Below are positions 1-5,182 of a stretch of DNA of 5,421 nt, in pieces. Location: positions 1-5,421 of the forward strand of contig CALYRQ010000076.1 of the NCBI GenBank assembly GCA_945483375.1, given 5' to 3'. Each line of letters starts with the position of its first letter. The stretch's first letter is position 1. This DNA is from an uncultured Elusimicrobia bacterium (GTDB lineage: Bacteria > Elusimicrobiota > Elusimicrobia > Elusimicrobiales > Elusimicrobiaceae). The position numbers and the translations under genes were made by a program. Under the pieces are notes generated by a model. It saw only the letters and a list, made by a program, of their open reading frames with translations. It searched no databases and had not been told where the DNA came from.

Positions 1-16
1 GCTAAGCCCGATAAAA

Positions 17-22
17 AGAGGA
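17..22 (+). promoter_or_regulatory. Ribosome binding site of the first pilin-like gene
   Basis: AGAGGA lies 6-7 nt before the ATG at 29. It supports that start, which also gives exactly the short leader expected for a type IV prepilin. No promoter can be placed because only 28 nt of upstream sequence is present. Confidence 0.7.
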
Positions 23-28
23 ATCATT

Positions 29-562
29 ATGAAGACAAACGGGTTTACCCTGATTGAGTTATTAGTAGTTGTACTTATTATCGGCATTTTGTCCGCCGCC
101 GCCCTGCCGCAATACAACCGCGCGGTTTTAAAAGCGCGTTACGCAGAAATACAAACAATTGCCGCCGCCTACAAAACGGCGGCCGAAGTATATTATATGG
201 ACAACGGAGCCTATCCCGACTACTGGCACGATATGGATATAGAACCTCCCGCCGGCTGTACGGCGTCTGACACGGGGGCGTGCGGACCGCTTCATTGCAG
301 CAAAAAATCACTTTACTTTGACTTATACAACAATACCGCCAAAAACATTGTCGGCTTCTACCAGCCAAACAGCAAAACCAAAGTCGCCTACGTCCAATGG
401 CTGGACGTATCCGCCAAACCGGGTAAGCGCGAATGCTGGGCCGTTACGGGAGATGCGGATGCCCGCGCCCTCTGTAAATCGTTAAACGGAACGGAAGCGG
501 GAACATCCTCGCACGCCACCTGCACCGCAGCGGGCGGCTGCACGGGTTACGAACTGCCCTAA
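29..562 (+). CDS. Type IV pilin-like / pseudopilin protein with N-terminal methylation motif
   Basis: This 177-residue protein begins with a five-residue leader (MKTNG) followed by the class III signal FTLIELLVVVLIIGIL. The prepilin peptidase should cut after Gly5, leaving Phe6 as the methylated N-terminus and Glu10 as the conserved Glu5 of the mature protein. Residues 6-25 form the single hydrophobic helix used for membrane anchoring and filament packing. The segment AEVYYMDNGAYP (about 52-63) matches the region after the long helix in pilins and pseudopilins. The globular part has seven cysteines (77, 85, 90, 136, 149, 165, 171), suggesting disulfides in the exported domain. A C-x12-C segment ending in LCKSLNG is shared in style with the second pilin of this window, but here about 23 further residues follow, with two more cysteines. 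The start has a GAGG ribosome site (18-21) 7 nt upstream. Whether it is a major pilin, minor pilin or secretion pseudopilin cannot be told from sequence alone. Confidence 0.9.
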   Translation: MKTNGFTLIELLVVVLIIGILSAAALPQYNRAVLKARYAEIQTIAAAYKTAAEVYYMDNGAYPDYWHDMDIEPPAGCTASDTGACGPLHCSKKSLYFDLYNNTAKNIVGFYQPNSKTKVAYVQWLDVSAKPGKRECWAVTGDADARALCKSLNGTEAGTSSHATCTAAGGCTGYELP

Positions 563-568
563 AAGCCG

Positions 569-581
569 GGAACGCCGTTCC
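569..581 (+). terminator. Short hairpin after the first pilin-like gene, possible weak terminator
   Basis: GGAAC (569-573) and GTTCC (577-581) form a 5-bp stem with a GCC loop just after the pilin stop codon. It can be extended by G568-C583 across a bulged G. Only three T residues follow (588-590), so as an intrinsic terminator it is weak. It sits where the -35 region of the next promoter would be, so it may be incidental or may only partly separate pilin and kdsC transcription. Confidence 0.25.
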
Positions 582-589
582 GCCCGATT

Positions 590-598
590 TGGTATAAT
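590..598 (+). promoter_or_regulatory. Extended -10 promoter immediately upstream of kdsC
   Basis: TGGTATAAT (590-598) is a perfect sigma-70 type -10 hexamer, TATAAT at 593-598, with the TGN extension. No good -35 hexamer is present 16-18 nt upstream, which fits an extended -10 promoter. With standard spacing, transcription would begin near 605, only about 3 nt before the kdsC ATG at 608. This would give a leaderless or nearly leaderless message. Position and motif are seen directly; promoter activity is inferred. Confidence 0.65.
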
Positions 599-607
599 AC
601 CTATATT

Positions 608-1207
608 ATGGAAGAACTTATCAAACGGGCTAAAAAAATCAAAGCCATTCTGACCGACGTTGACGGCATTTTAACGGACGGGAAAGTAAACTTTTTCGTT
701 ACGCCGGAAGGAAAAATAGACGAATTTAAATCTTTTAACACGCAGGACGGCATTGCTTTAATGCTTTGCCGCGGCGCGGGCATTATTTGCGGCATTATCA
801 CGGGCCGACGCCACCCCACCACGGTGGAACGCGCACGCAACCTGGGATACAAATACATCTACCAGGGCTTTTTAACCAAAACGGGCCCCTTAAAAGATAT
901 TTTGGAACGCGAAGGCCTTACGGCCGAAGAAGTGGCGTACATCGGTGACGACATTACCGATATGCCGCTTTTAAAACGCGTCGGTTTTGCGGCCACCGTG
1001 CCCAACGCGTTGGACTGCGTCAAAGAATGTTCCCACTATGTAACCAAACGCGCGGGAGGAGACGGCGCCTACCGCGAAATTATCGATTTCATCTTAAACG
1101 CCCAGGGCAAACTGGCCCCGCAAATCGAGCAGATGGACCGCTCCGAATGGAAAGCGGGCCCCAAGGCCGAAATGGAAATTATTACGTCGCAGGAAGGGAT
1201 CGCCTAG
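608..1207 (+). CDS. kdsC: 3-deoxy-D-manno-octulosonate 8-phosphate phosphatase (KdsC, HAD superfamily)
   Basis: KdsC removes phosphate from KDO-8-phosphate to give KDO, the sugar joining lipid A to the LPS core; it acts in the cytosol. HAD motif I is TDVDGILTDG (16-25), with nucleophile Asp17 and acid/base Asp19. FNTQDGIA (43-50) is the family's substrate-region motif. Motif II is IITGR (63-67, Thr65). A motif III lysine is probably Lys91 in QGFLTK, and motif IV is GDDITDMP (113-120). The C-terminal RAGGDGAYREIIDFIL (148-163) is also typical of the KdsC/YrbI family and absent from generic HAD phosphatases. At 199 residues it is slightly longer than the usual 170-190, owing to a charged tail after about 167. 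No ATG, GTG or TTG lies in frame between the upstream stop (560-562) and ATG 608, and no Shine-Dalgarno is present. It is the first gene of the tight block with tmk, holB and metG. Confidence 0.92.
   Translation: MEELIKRAKKIKAILTDVDGILTDGKVNFFVTPEGKIDEFKSFNTQDGIALMLCRGAGIICGIITGRRHPTTVERARNLGYKYIYQGFLTKTGPLKDILEREGLTAEEVAYIGDDITDMPLLKRVGFAATVPNALDCVKECSHYVTKRAGGDGAYREIIDFILNAQGKLAPQIEQMDRSEWKAGPKAEMEIITSQEGIA
1191..1197 (+). promoter_or_regulatory. Ribosome binding site of tmk inside the kdsC 3' end
   Basis: AGGAAGG lies within the last codons of kdsC, about 11 nt before the tmk ATG at 1209. Its position indicates translation linked to that of kdsC. Confidence 0.55.
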
Positions 1208-1208
1208 T

Positions 1209-1826
1209 ATGAAAGGAAAGTTTATTGTTTTAGAGGGGCCGGACCGCTGCGGCAAATCCACCCAGGCCAAAATGCTTGTGAACCATTTAATCACGCTCGG
1301 TAAAGACGTGGTGCTCACGCGCGAACCCGGCGGTACGCCTACGGCCGAAAAGATTCGCCAAATCGTACTGGAACCGGGGCTGGACGTACGTCCCATGGCG
1401 GAACTGTTTTTATACGAAGCCTCCCGCGCCCAGCACACGCAGGAAAAAATCATTCCGGCTTTGGAAGCGGGCAAAATCGTCATTTGCGAACGTTACACCA
1501 TGTCCACCTGCGCCTACCAGGGCTACGGGCGCGGCATTGATTTAAACATTATTGATACGCTCAATAAAATCGCCACGCTGGAAACGAAACCCGATTTGAC
1601 GCTTGTATTTTTAATGTCGGACAAGTATTTTACCGAACGCGGCGAATACCTGTTTTCCGACCGTTTGGAACAGGAAGACATGGCTTTCCGCCAAAAAATG
1701 CGCCGCGGATATTTGGACATGATTGAAAAAACGCCCAACGCGTATTTAATCGACGCGGACAAAAATATTTCTGAAATTCAGGCGCGTGTAACGCAGCTGT
1801 TAAAAGAAACCCATATTATAGACTAA
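1209..1826 (+). CDS. tmk: Thymidylate kinase (dTMP kinase)
   Basis: Thymidylate kinase phosphorylates dTMP to dTDP with ATP, an essential cytosolic step in dTTP supply. The 205-residue length is normal. The P-loop is GPDRCGKST (10-18), followed by the TREPGGTP motif (37-44) that contacts the nucleotide monophosphate. The usual DRY motif appears as ERYTMSTCAYQGYGRG (94-109), with Glu replacing Asp at 94; AYQGYGRG is the thymine-binding signature. The LID and following helix are ERGEYLFSDRLEQED (143-157). Arg13 inside the P-loop resembles the type I enzymes of eukaryotes (DRAGKST in human), whereas the E. coli type II enzyme has Gly there and basic LID residues. Arg144 and Arg152 remain in the LID, so the enzyme may combine both features. 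It begins 1 nt after kdsC and overlaps holB by 1 nt. Confidence 0.95.
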   Translation: MKGKFIVLEGPDRCGKSTQAKMLVNHLITLGKDVVLTREPGGTPTAEKIRQIVLEPGLDVRPMAELFLYEASRAQHTQEKIIPALEAGKIVICERYTMSTCAYQGYGRGIDLNIIDTLNKIATLETKPDLTLVFLMSDKYFTERGEYLFSDRLEQEDMAFRQKMRRGYLDMIEKTPNAYLIDADKNISEIQARVTQLLKETHIID

Positions 1827-2842
1827 TGCCGTTTGCCGATATCCTGGGGCAGGAAAAAGCCTCCTCGTACTTAAAAAATCTCGTCCGAAACCAAAAAGTT
1901 CCGGGGGCTCTTTTATTTTATGGGCCGGACGGAGTGGGCAAGGCCAAAACCGCCAAAGAGTTCGCCAAAGCCCTCAACTGCCAAGATCCGGCGGCCCGTC
2001 AAAACGGAGACGCGTGCGGACACTGCGCCAGTTGTCTGGCTATTGAAAAAGGCACGCACCCGGACGTAACATTTGTGGATTTCGTCTACCAGGCGCGGCT
2101 GGAAGTAAAAAAAGATTTCACCAGTAAAGGTTACGAAGAAGAACTGGAAAAAGAAATCGCCAAACAACAGCACATCAGCGTGGACACCATCCGCGACGTA
2201 ACGGCCAAATCACAGCAAAAATCCGTCCAGGGCGGCTGGAAAGTGCTGATTGTGGACCACGCCCAAACCATGCAGGGTGCGGCGGCAAACGCGCTTTTAA
2301 AATTTATCGAAGAACCGCCGGCTAAAACGCTTTGGATTTTAATTACGGACAAACGCTCCGTTATGTTGCGCACCATTTTGTCGCGCTGTCAACCGCTTGC
2401 GTTCGCGCCGCTTTCGCCCGAAATTATCAAACAAATTTTAACGCAAACCGGGGCCGAAACGGAAAATTTGGAATTATGCGCCCGTTACGCGGGCGGTTCC
2501 GTTTCCGGCGCGCTTAGGGCTGACGGAGCTCTAACCCTTTTGCAAGACGCGGGCTTCGGCCCGAATGGTTGCAGTCCGCAAGGTCCGGCCGCCGTGGCGG
2601 CGGGGCTTAACCGCACGCTCGTTACCGCGCGCAAAGAGGCTCAGGCCGTGCTGGACGTTACCATCGCCGCGTTGCACAATGCCTGGCACAACGCGCCGGA
2701 CGAAAAAAGCCGCCGCGCTTTGCAGAACGCGCTCAAACGGTTTGAAAATTACAAACGCAGTATTTCGCGCAACGTATCGCCCGCCCTTGTATTGGAAACG
2801 GCCCTTATGGGGCTCGACGGGCTAAACGTACGGATTTTTTAG
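1826..2842 (+). CDS. holB: DNA polymerase III delta-prime subunit (clamp loader, AAA+)
   Basis: Delta-prime is the stator of the clamp loader that places the beta clamp on DNA during replication. The AAA+ domain opens with ADILGQEKASSYL (4-16). The P-loop GPDGVGKAK (33-41) has Ala40 at the usual Thr/Ser position. A four-cysteine zinc module follows (Cys52, 64, 67, 70). The Walker B-like strand VLIVDHAQTM (140-149) lacks the DExx acidic pair. KFIEEPP (159-165) and LSRC (185-188, arginine finger Arg187) are clamp-loader signatures; SRC is shared by DnaX and delta-prime. The C-terminal collar helices include NALKRFENYKRSISRNVSPALVLETALMGL (301-330). The protein is 338 residues, and its lack of tau-like domains argues against DnaX. 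A charged insertion lies at about 88-115. The start codon overlaps the tmk stop (TAATG) with no clear Shine-Dalgarno, indicating translational coupling. Confidence 0.88.
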   Translation: MPFADILGQEKASSYLKNLVRNQKVPGALLFYGPDGVGKAKTAKEFAKALNCQDPAARQNGDACGHCASCLAIEKGTHPDVTFVDFVYQARLEVKKDFTSKGYEEELEKEIAKQQHISVDTIRDVTAKSQQKSVQGGWKVLIVDHAQTMQGAAANALLKFIEEPPAKTLWILITDKRSVMLRTILSRCQPLAFAPLSPEIIKQILTQTGAETENLELCARYAGGSVSGALRADGALTLLQDAGFGPNGCSPQGPAAVAAGLNRTLVTARKEAQAVLDVTIAALHNAWHNAPDEKSRRALQNALKRFENYKRSISRNVSPALVLETALMGLDGLNVRIF

Positions 2843-2847
2843 GAGAG
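2841..2847 (+). promoter_or_regulatory. Ribosome binding site of metG overlapping the holB stop codon
   Basis: AGGAGAG begins on the last two bases of the holB TAG stop and lies a few nt before ATG 2851. It is the strongest Shine-Dalgarno in the operon and fixes the metG start. Confidence 0.75.
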
Positions 2848-2850
2848 TAT

Positions 2851-4362
2851 ATGAAGAATAAATTTTACGCCACCACCCCCATTTATTACGTGAACTCCGT
2901 GCCGCACATCGGTCACGCGTACACGACGATTGCGCTGGATATTTTATCCCGCTACAAACGCCAAAAAGGTTTCGACGTACGCTTTTTGACCGGAACCGAC
3001 GAACACGGCGCCAACATTGAAAAATCCGCCGCCGCCAAAGGCGTTTCCCCCAAAGCGTGGACGGACGAAGTATCCGCCAAATACAAAGAAATGTGGAAAA
3101 CCCTCAACATTTCGTACGACGATTTTATCCGCACCACCGACGCTAAACACGAACACGTCGTGCAGGCGATTTTCGAAAAACTGTTAAAAAGCGGCGATAT
3201 TTATTTGGGTTCCTACTCCGGCAAATACTGCCTGTCCTGCGAACAATACTACAACGAAAGCGAAATTTTGGAAGGCGGACTCTGCCCCGTGCACAAAAAA
3301 CCGTTGACCGAAGTGCATGAGGAAACGTATTTCTTTAAACTTTCCCGCTACGAGAAACCGCTCCTCAAATACTATGAGGAACACCCCGAATTTTTAAGCC
3401 CCAAAACGCGCGCCAACGAAATCATCAATTTCGTAAAAAGCGGCCTGCAGGATTTATCCGTTACGCGCACGAAAGTGGCTTGGGGCGTACCGGTAGAAAG
3501 CAATCCCAAGCACACCATTTATGTATGGTTTGATGCGCTCATCAACTACATTACCGCCGCAGGTTTCGGCACGCTGATTTGCGACGACAAAGCCGAACAC
3601 GAAGCACAGTTAAAACAAATCCGCGCCGAAAAATTTGAAGACCTCTGGCCCGCCGATTTGCACATGGTGGGGAAAGAAATCTTCCGTTTCCACACGGTCA
3701 TTTGGCCGGCAGTGCTGATGGCTTTGGGCCTGCCGCTTCCCAAAAAAGTGTTCGCGCACGGCTGGTGGACGGTGGAAGGAGAGAAAATGTCCAAATCTTT
3801 GGGCAACATCGTAGACCCCGCCGAAGTGGCCGCCAAATACGGTGTAGACCCCGTCCGCGCGTTCCTGTTCCGCGAAGTGCCGTTCGGGCAAGACGGGGAT
3901 TTCTCCATGGAAAGTTTTAAAAACCGCTACAATTCCGATTTGGCCAACAATATCGGCAACCTGCTTTCCCGCACGCTGAACATGGCCGCCAAAAACATCG
4001 GCGAATTGCCGGCGGACATCCAGGGCGATTATAAACTGCTCGCGAAATCGGCCGAAGTGGAAACCGCCATCGACAACGCCTACGAAGACCTGGCCTTTGA
4101 TAAAGTGCTGGAAAACATTTACGGCTTCGCGGGCGATTTAAACAAACTCGTTGATACGACAAAGCCGTGGGAGCTGGCCAAGACGGACCCGGAAAGCGCA
4201 AAAGCCGTTCTGTTGGAACTGGTGGCGTGCCTGCGCAAAGTGGCCCTGTGGCTGGAACCGTTTATGCCCACGGTAGCAAAAGAAATGCAACGCCGATTGG
4301 AACCGGGCAAGATTGAAAAATATCCGCCTTTGTTCCCCCGCCTGGAAGCGGACAAAAAATAA
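2851..4362 (+). CDS. metG: Methionyl-tRNA synthetase, short form without C-terminal tRNA-binding domain
   Basis: MetRS charges tRNA-Met (initiator and elongator) with methionine in the cytosol. The class I signatures are HIGH at 19-22 (in YYVNSVPHIGHAY) and KMSKS at 312-316. Between them lie FLTGTDEHG (45-53), WFDALINY (226-233) and VGKEIFRFHTVIWPAVLMA (273-291), all MetRS hallmarks. A zinc knuckle in the connective domain has CLSC (127-130) and CPVH (145-148), i.e. C-x2-C-x14-C-x2-H, the single-zinc type as I recall it from Thermus. The anticodon-binding helical domain starts near NRYNSDLANNIGNLLSR (358-374). At 503 residues the protein stops after this domain and lacks the EMAPII-like tRNA-binding/dimerisation domain of the longer E. 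coli and Bacillus enzymes, so it is probably monomeric. It is the last gene of the block, 8 nt after holB, with a terminator right behind it. Confidence 0.97.
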   Translation: MKNKFYATTPIYYVNSVPHIGHAYTTIALDILSRYKRQKGFDVRFLTGTDEHGANIEKSAAAKGVSPKAWTDEVSAKYKEMWKTLNISYDDFIRTTDAKHEHVVQAIFEKLLKSGDIYLGSYSGKYCLSCEQYYNESEILEGGLCPVHKKPLTEVHEETYFFKLSRYEKPLLKYYEEHPEFLSPKTRANEIINFVKSGLQDLSVTRTKVAWGVPVESNPKHTIYVWFDALINYITAAGFGTLICDDKAEHEAQLKQIRAEKFEDLWPADLHMVGKEIFRFHTVIWPAVLMALGLPLPKKVFAHGWWTVEGEKMSKSLGNIVDPAEVAAKYGVDPVRAFLFREVPFGQDGDFSMESFKNRYNSDLANNIGNLLSRTLNMAAKNIGELPADIQGDYKLLAKSAEVETAIDNAYEDLAFDKVLENIYGFAGDLNKLVDTTKPWELAKTDPESAKAVLLELVACLRKVALWLEPFMPTVAKEMQRRLEPGKIEKYPPLFPRLEADKK

Positions 4363-4371
4363 GTTTGATTT

Positions 4372-4404
4372 AAAAAGGCCCCGGGAAAAAACCGGGGCTT
4401 TTTT
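4372..4404 (+). terminator. Strong intrinsic terminator after metG, probably bidirectional
   Basis: GCCCCGG (4378-4384) pairs with CCGGGGC (4392-4398) around a 7-nt A-rich loop. The stem is extended by flanking A5 and T6 tracts (4372-4376 and 4399-4404). It lies about 10 nt after the metG stop and ends the kdsC-tmk-holB-metG unit. The A tract on the left gives a T tract on the other strand, so it can also stop transcription of the convergent pilin gene. Confidence 0.9.
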
Positions 4405-4421
4405 ATCTAAATAAATATTTT

Positions 4422-4435
4422 GCGGGATATCCCGC
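4422..4435. repeat. Perfect 14-nt palindrome between convergent genes
   Basis: GCGGGATATCCCGC is a perfect palindrome that can form a 5-bp GC stem with an ATAT loop. It sits 8 nt downstream of the stop codon of the minus-strand pilin-like gene. No T tract follows on either strand, so it is not a classical terminator. It may protect the 3' end of the pilin mRNA or act together with the terminator at 4372-4404. Confidence 0.5.
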
Positions 4436-4443
4436 GTAAAAAA

Positions 4444-4926
4444 TTAAAAATTCATACTTTTGCACAAGCGGGTTCCAAAAGGAGTAGAGCCTGTACATGT
4501 AATTTGTCCGGGATGAGAGGAATTGTCAAACCATACCTGTACCGATACGTCCGGATTTAAGAGCGGATTGTCTTTGGAATTTGCTGAAAAACGGATGAGA
4601 ATACTATTGGTTTGTAAACTTGTACCGTTCCCGGGCCCGCTAATATTATCCCAATACGCGTACGGGCAATCCAAAATAGACGGATCTCCGGCACGGATGA
4701 CGCACGCGTTGGAGAAATCAACGTCCAAATCATGCAAACTGGCGGTATACTGTCCGTTGGCCATATAATACGCTTCCTGCGCGCGGCGCAAACCAGACGC
4801 CATTTGCACATAGCCGGACAAACGGCTTTTTGCCACCGCCAACTGATATTGCGGCAAGGCAACGCTCGCCAAAATGCCTATGATTAAAACCACGACTAAT
4901 AACTCTATTAACGTAAAGCCTTTCAT
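4444..4926 (-). CDS. Type IV pilin-like / pseudopilin protein with N-terminal methylation motif
   Basis: This 160-residue protein has a minimal three-residue leader (MKG) and then FTLIELLVVVLIIGILA. Prepilin peptidase should cut after Gly3; Phe4 becomes the mature N-terminus and Glu8 is the conserved Glu5. The hydrophobic helix covers 4-24 and continues into an amphipathic helix to about 53. AQEAYYMANGQYTASLHDLDVDF (49-71) is the usual pilin segment before the globular domain. Cysteines are at 75, 87, 144 and 155, giving two probable disulfides, one in the C-terminal loop CTGSTPFGTRLC that precedes KSMNF. The first 35 residues are nearly the same as in the pilin at 29-562, but the globular domains have diverged. 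It converges with metG and is isolated from recG by terminators, so it is probably monocistronic. Its role in pili, adhesion, secretion or uptake is not determined. Confidence 0.9.
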   Translation of the reverse strand: MKGFTLIELLVVVLIIGILASVALPQYQLAVAKSRLSGYVQMASGLRRAQEAYYMANGQYTASLHDLDVDFSNACVIRAGDPSILDCPYAYWDNISGPGNGTSLQTNSILIRFSANSKDNPLLNPDVSVQVWFDNSSHPGQITCTGSTPFGTRLCKSMNF

Positions 4927-4934
4927 TTTGTTTT

Positions 4935-4940
4935 CTCCAC
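4935..4940 (-). promoter_or_regulatory. Ribosome binding site of the minus-strand pilin-like gene
   Basis: On the minus strand GTGGAG is followed by 8 nt and the ATG at 4926-4924. The GGAG core is at 4935-4938. The TGGTG just before it (4942-4938) can pair with CACCA (4955-4951), so access to this site may depend on local RNA structure. Confidence 0.65.
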
Positions 4941-4945
4941 CAAAA

Positions 4946-4959
4946 CAGTCTGGTGACTG
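4946..4959 (-). repeat. Small inverted repeat in the pilin leader
   Basis: CAGTC (4946-4950) and GACTG (4955-4959) form a 5-bp stem with a 4-nt loop, seven bases upstream of the pilin GGAG. The same bases take part in alternative pairings with 4938-4942 and 5065-5071. Confidence 0.4.
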
Positions 4960-4970
4960 ACTGCACTTAC

Positions 4971-5048
4971 GTCATTCCCGAATGGTTCTATCGGGAATTG
5001 TGTTGTTGCGTAACGGACAGATTCCCTGCTACAACACTAGGGAATGAC
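4971..5048. repeat. 78-nt nested palindromic repeat element (dRS3/MITE-like)
   Basis: The element is bounded by a perfect 9-bp inverted repeat, GTCATTCCC (4971-4979) and GGGAATGAC (5040-5048). Inside are two 25-nt palindromes of the same design, ATTCCC-N13-GGGAAT, at 4974-4998 (8-bp stem ATTCCCGA/TCGGGAAT) and 5021-5045 (7-bp stem ATTCCCT/AGGGAAT). A further inner pair GTGTTGT (5000-5006) and ACAACAC (5031-5037) allows one long hairpin as an alternative to two short ones. It contains no ORF and shows no clear target-site duplication. The module resembles the neisserial dRS3 repeat (ATTCCC-N8-GGGAAT) in core but has a longer spacer. It lies in the upstream region of the minus-strand pilin gene. 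Confidence 0.7.
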
Positions 5049-5096
5049 AAAATCAAACGATAACGTCACCAAACCTTAATTTATCCCCATGTTATC

Positions 5097-5120
5097 AAAA
5101 AAAAAAACGGGTCAAGCCCG
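5097..5120 (-). terminator. Second minus-strand terminator between recG and the pilin gene
   Basis: On the minus strand a CGGG/CCCG stem (5120-5117 with 5111-5108, loop of 5 nt, extendable by weak G-T and A-T pairs) runs straight into eleven T residues (5107-5097). The stem is short but the T tract is excellent. It acts as a back-up to the terminator at 5146-5175. Confidence 0.55.
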
Positions 5121-5145
5121 CTCGTCTATTTCATTTATCTATGCG

Positions 5146-5175
5146 AAAACGGACGCTTATAAAAGCGTCCGTTTT
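5146..5175 (-). terminator. Strong intrinsic terminator after recG
   Basis: AAAACGGACGCTT (5146-5158) and AAGCGTCCGTTTT (5163-5175) form a perfect 13-bp stem with a 4-nt loop. It lies 7 nt downstream of the recG stop codon on the minus strand. Both strands have a terminal T tract, so it may work in either direction. Confidence 0.85.
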
Positions 5176-5182
5176 TCATCAG

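Larger units (their letters stand above)
4927..5182. other. 256-nt intergenic region between the pilin-like gene and recG
   Basis: Besides the ribosome site, the 78-nt palindromic element and the two terminators, I see no ORF, tRNA or CRISPR repeat here. Because both terminators act before the pilin gene, its promoter should lie between about 4940 and 5096. I could not identify a convincing -35/-10 pair; TAGAAC near 4987-4992 (minus strand) is only a weak -10 candidate. CACCAAA occurs as a direct repeat at 4938-4944 and 5067-5073, flanking the element. Confidence 0.5.

Noticed and set aside
1094..1483. 129-codon minus-strand open frame across the kdsC-tmk junction
   Set aside because: It is antisense to two conserved genes, has no recognisable motif, and is best explained as a shadow of their codon use.
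1924..1950. Loss of the P-loop Thr (GKAK) in HolB as a sign of a broken gene
   Set aside because: Delta-prime subunits often have degenerate P-loops because ATP hydrolysis is done by DnaX; the frame is intact and other signatures are present.
3546..3908. Long minus-strand open frames inside metG (also 3917-4201 and others)
   Set aside because: They lie fully inside a gene with unmistakable MetRS motifs, have arginine/proline-rich shadow composition, and show no recognisable domain or ribosome site.
4974..5045. Possible CRISPR-like array from the two similar 25-nt units
   Set aside because: Only two units are present, each is an internal palindrome rather than a conserved direct repeat, their interiors differ, and no cas gene is in the window.
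4951..5073. Mobile element with target-site duplication (direct repeat CACCAAA at 4938-4944 and 5067-5073)
   Set aside because: The direct repeat does not abut the 9-bp inverted ends, leaving more than 15 nt on each side, so it is not a convincing duplication.
5059..5096. Inverted repeat GATAAC/GTTATC (5059-5064 and 5091-5096) as an operator
   Set aside because: Six bases with a 26-nt spacer in AT-rich DNA is easily found by chance, and no promoter could be placed next to it.
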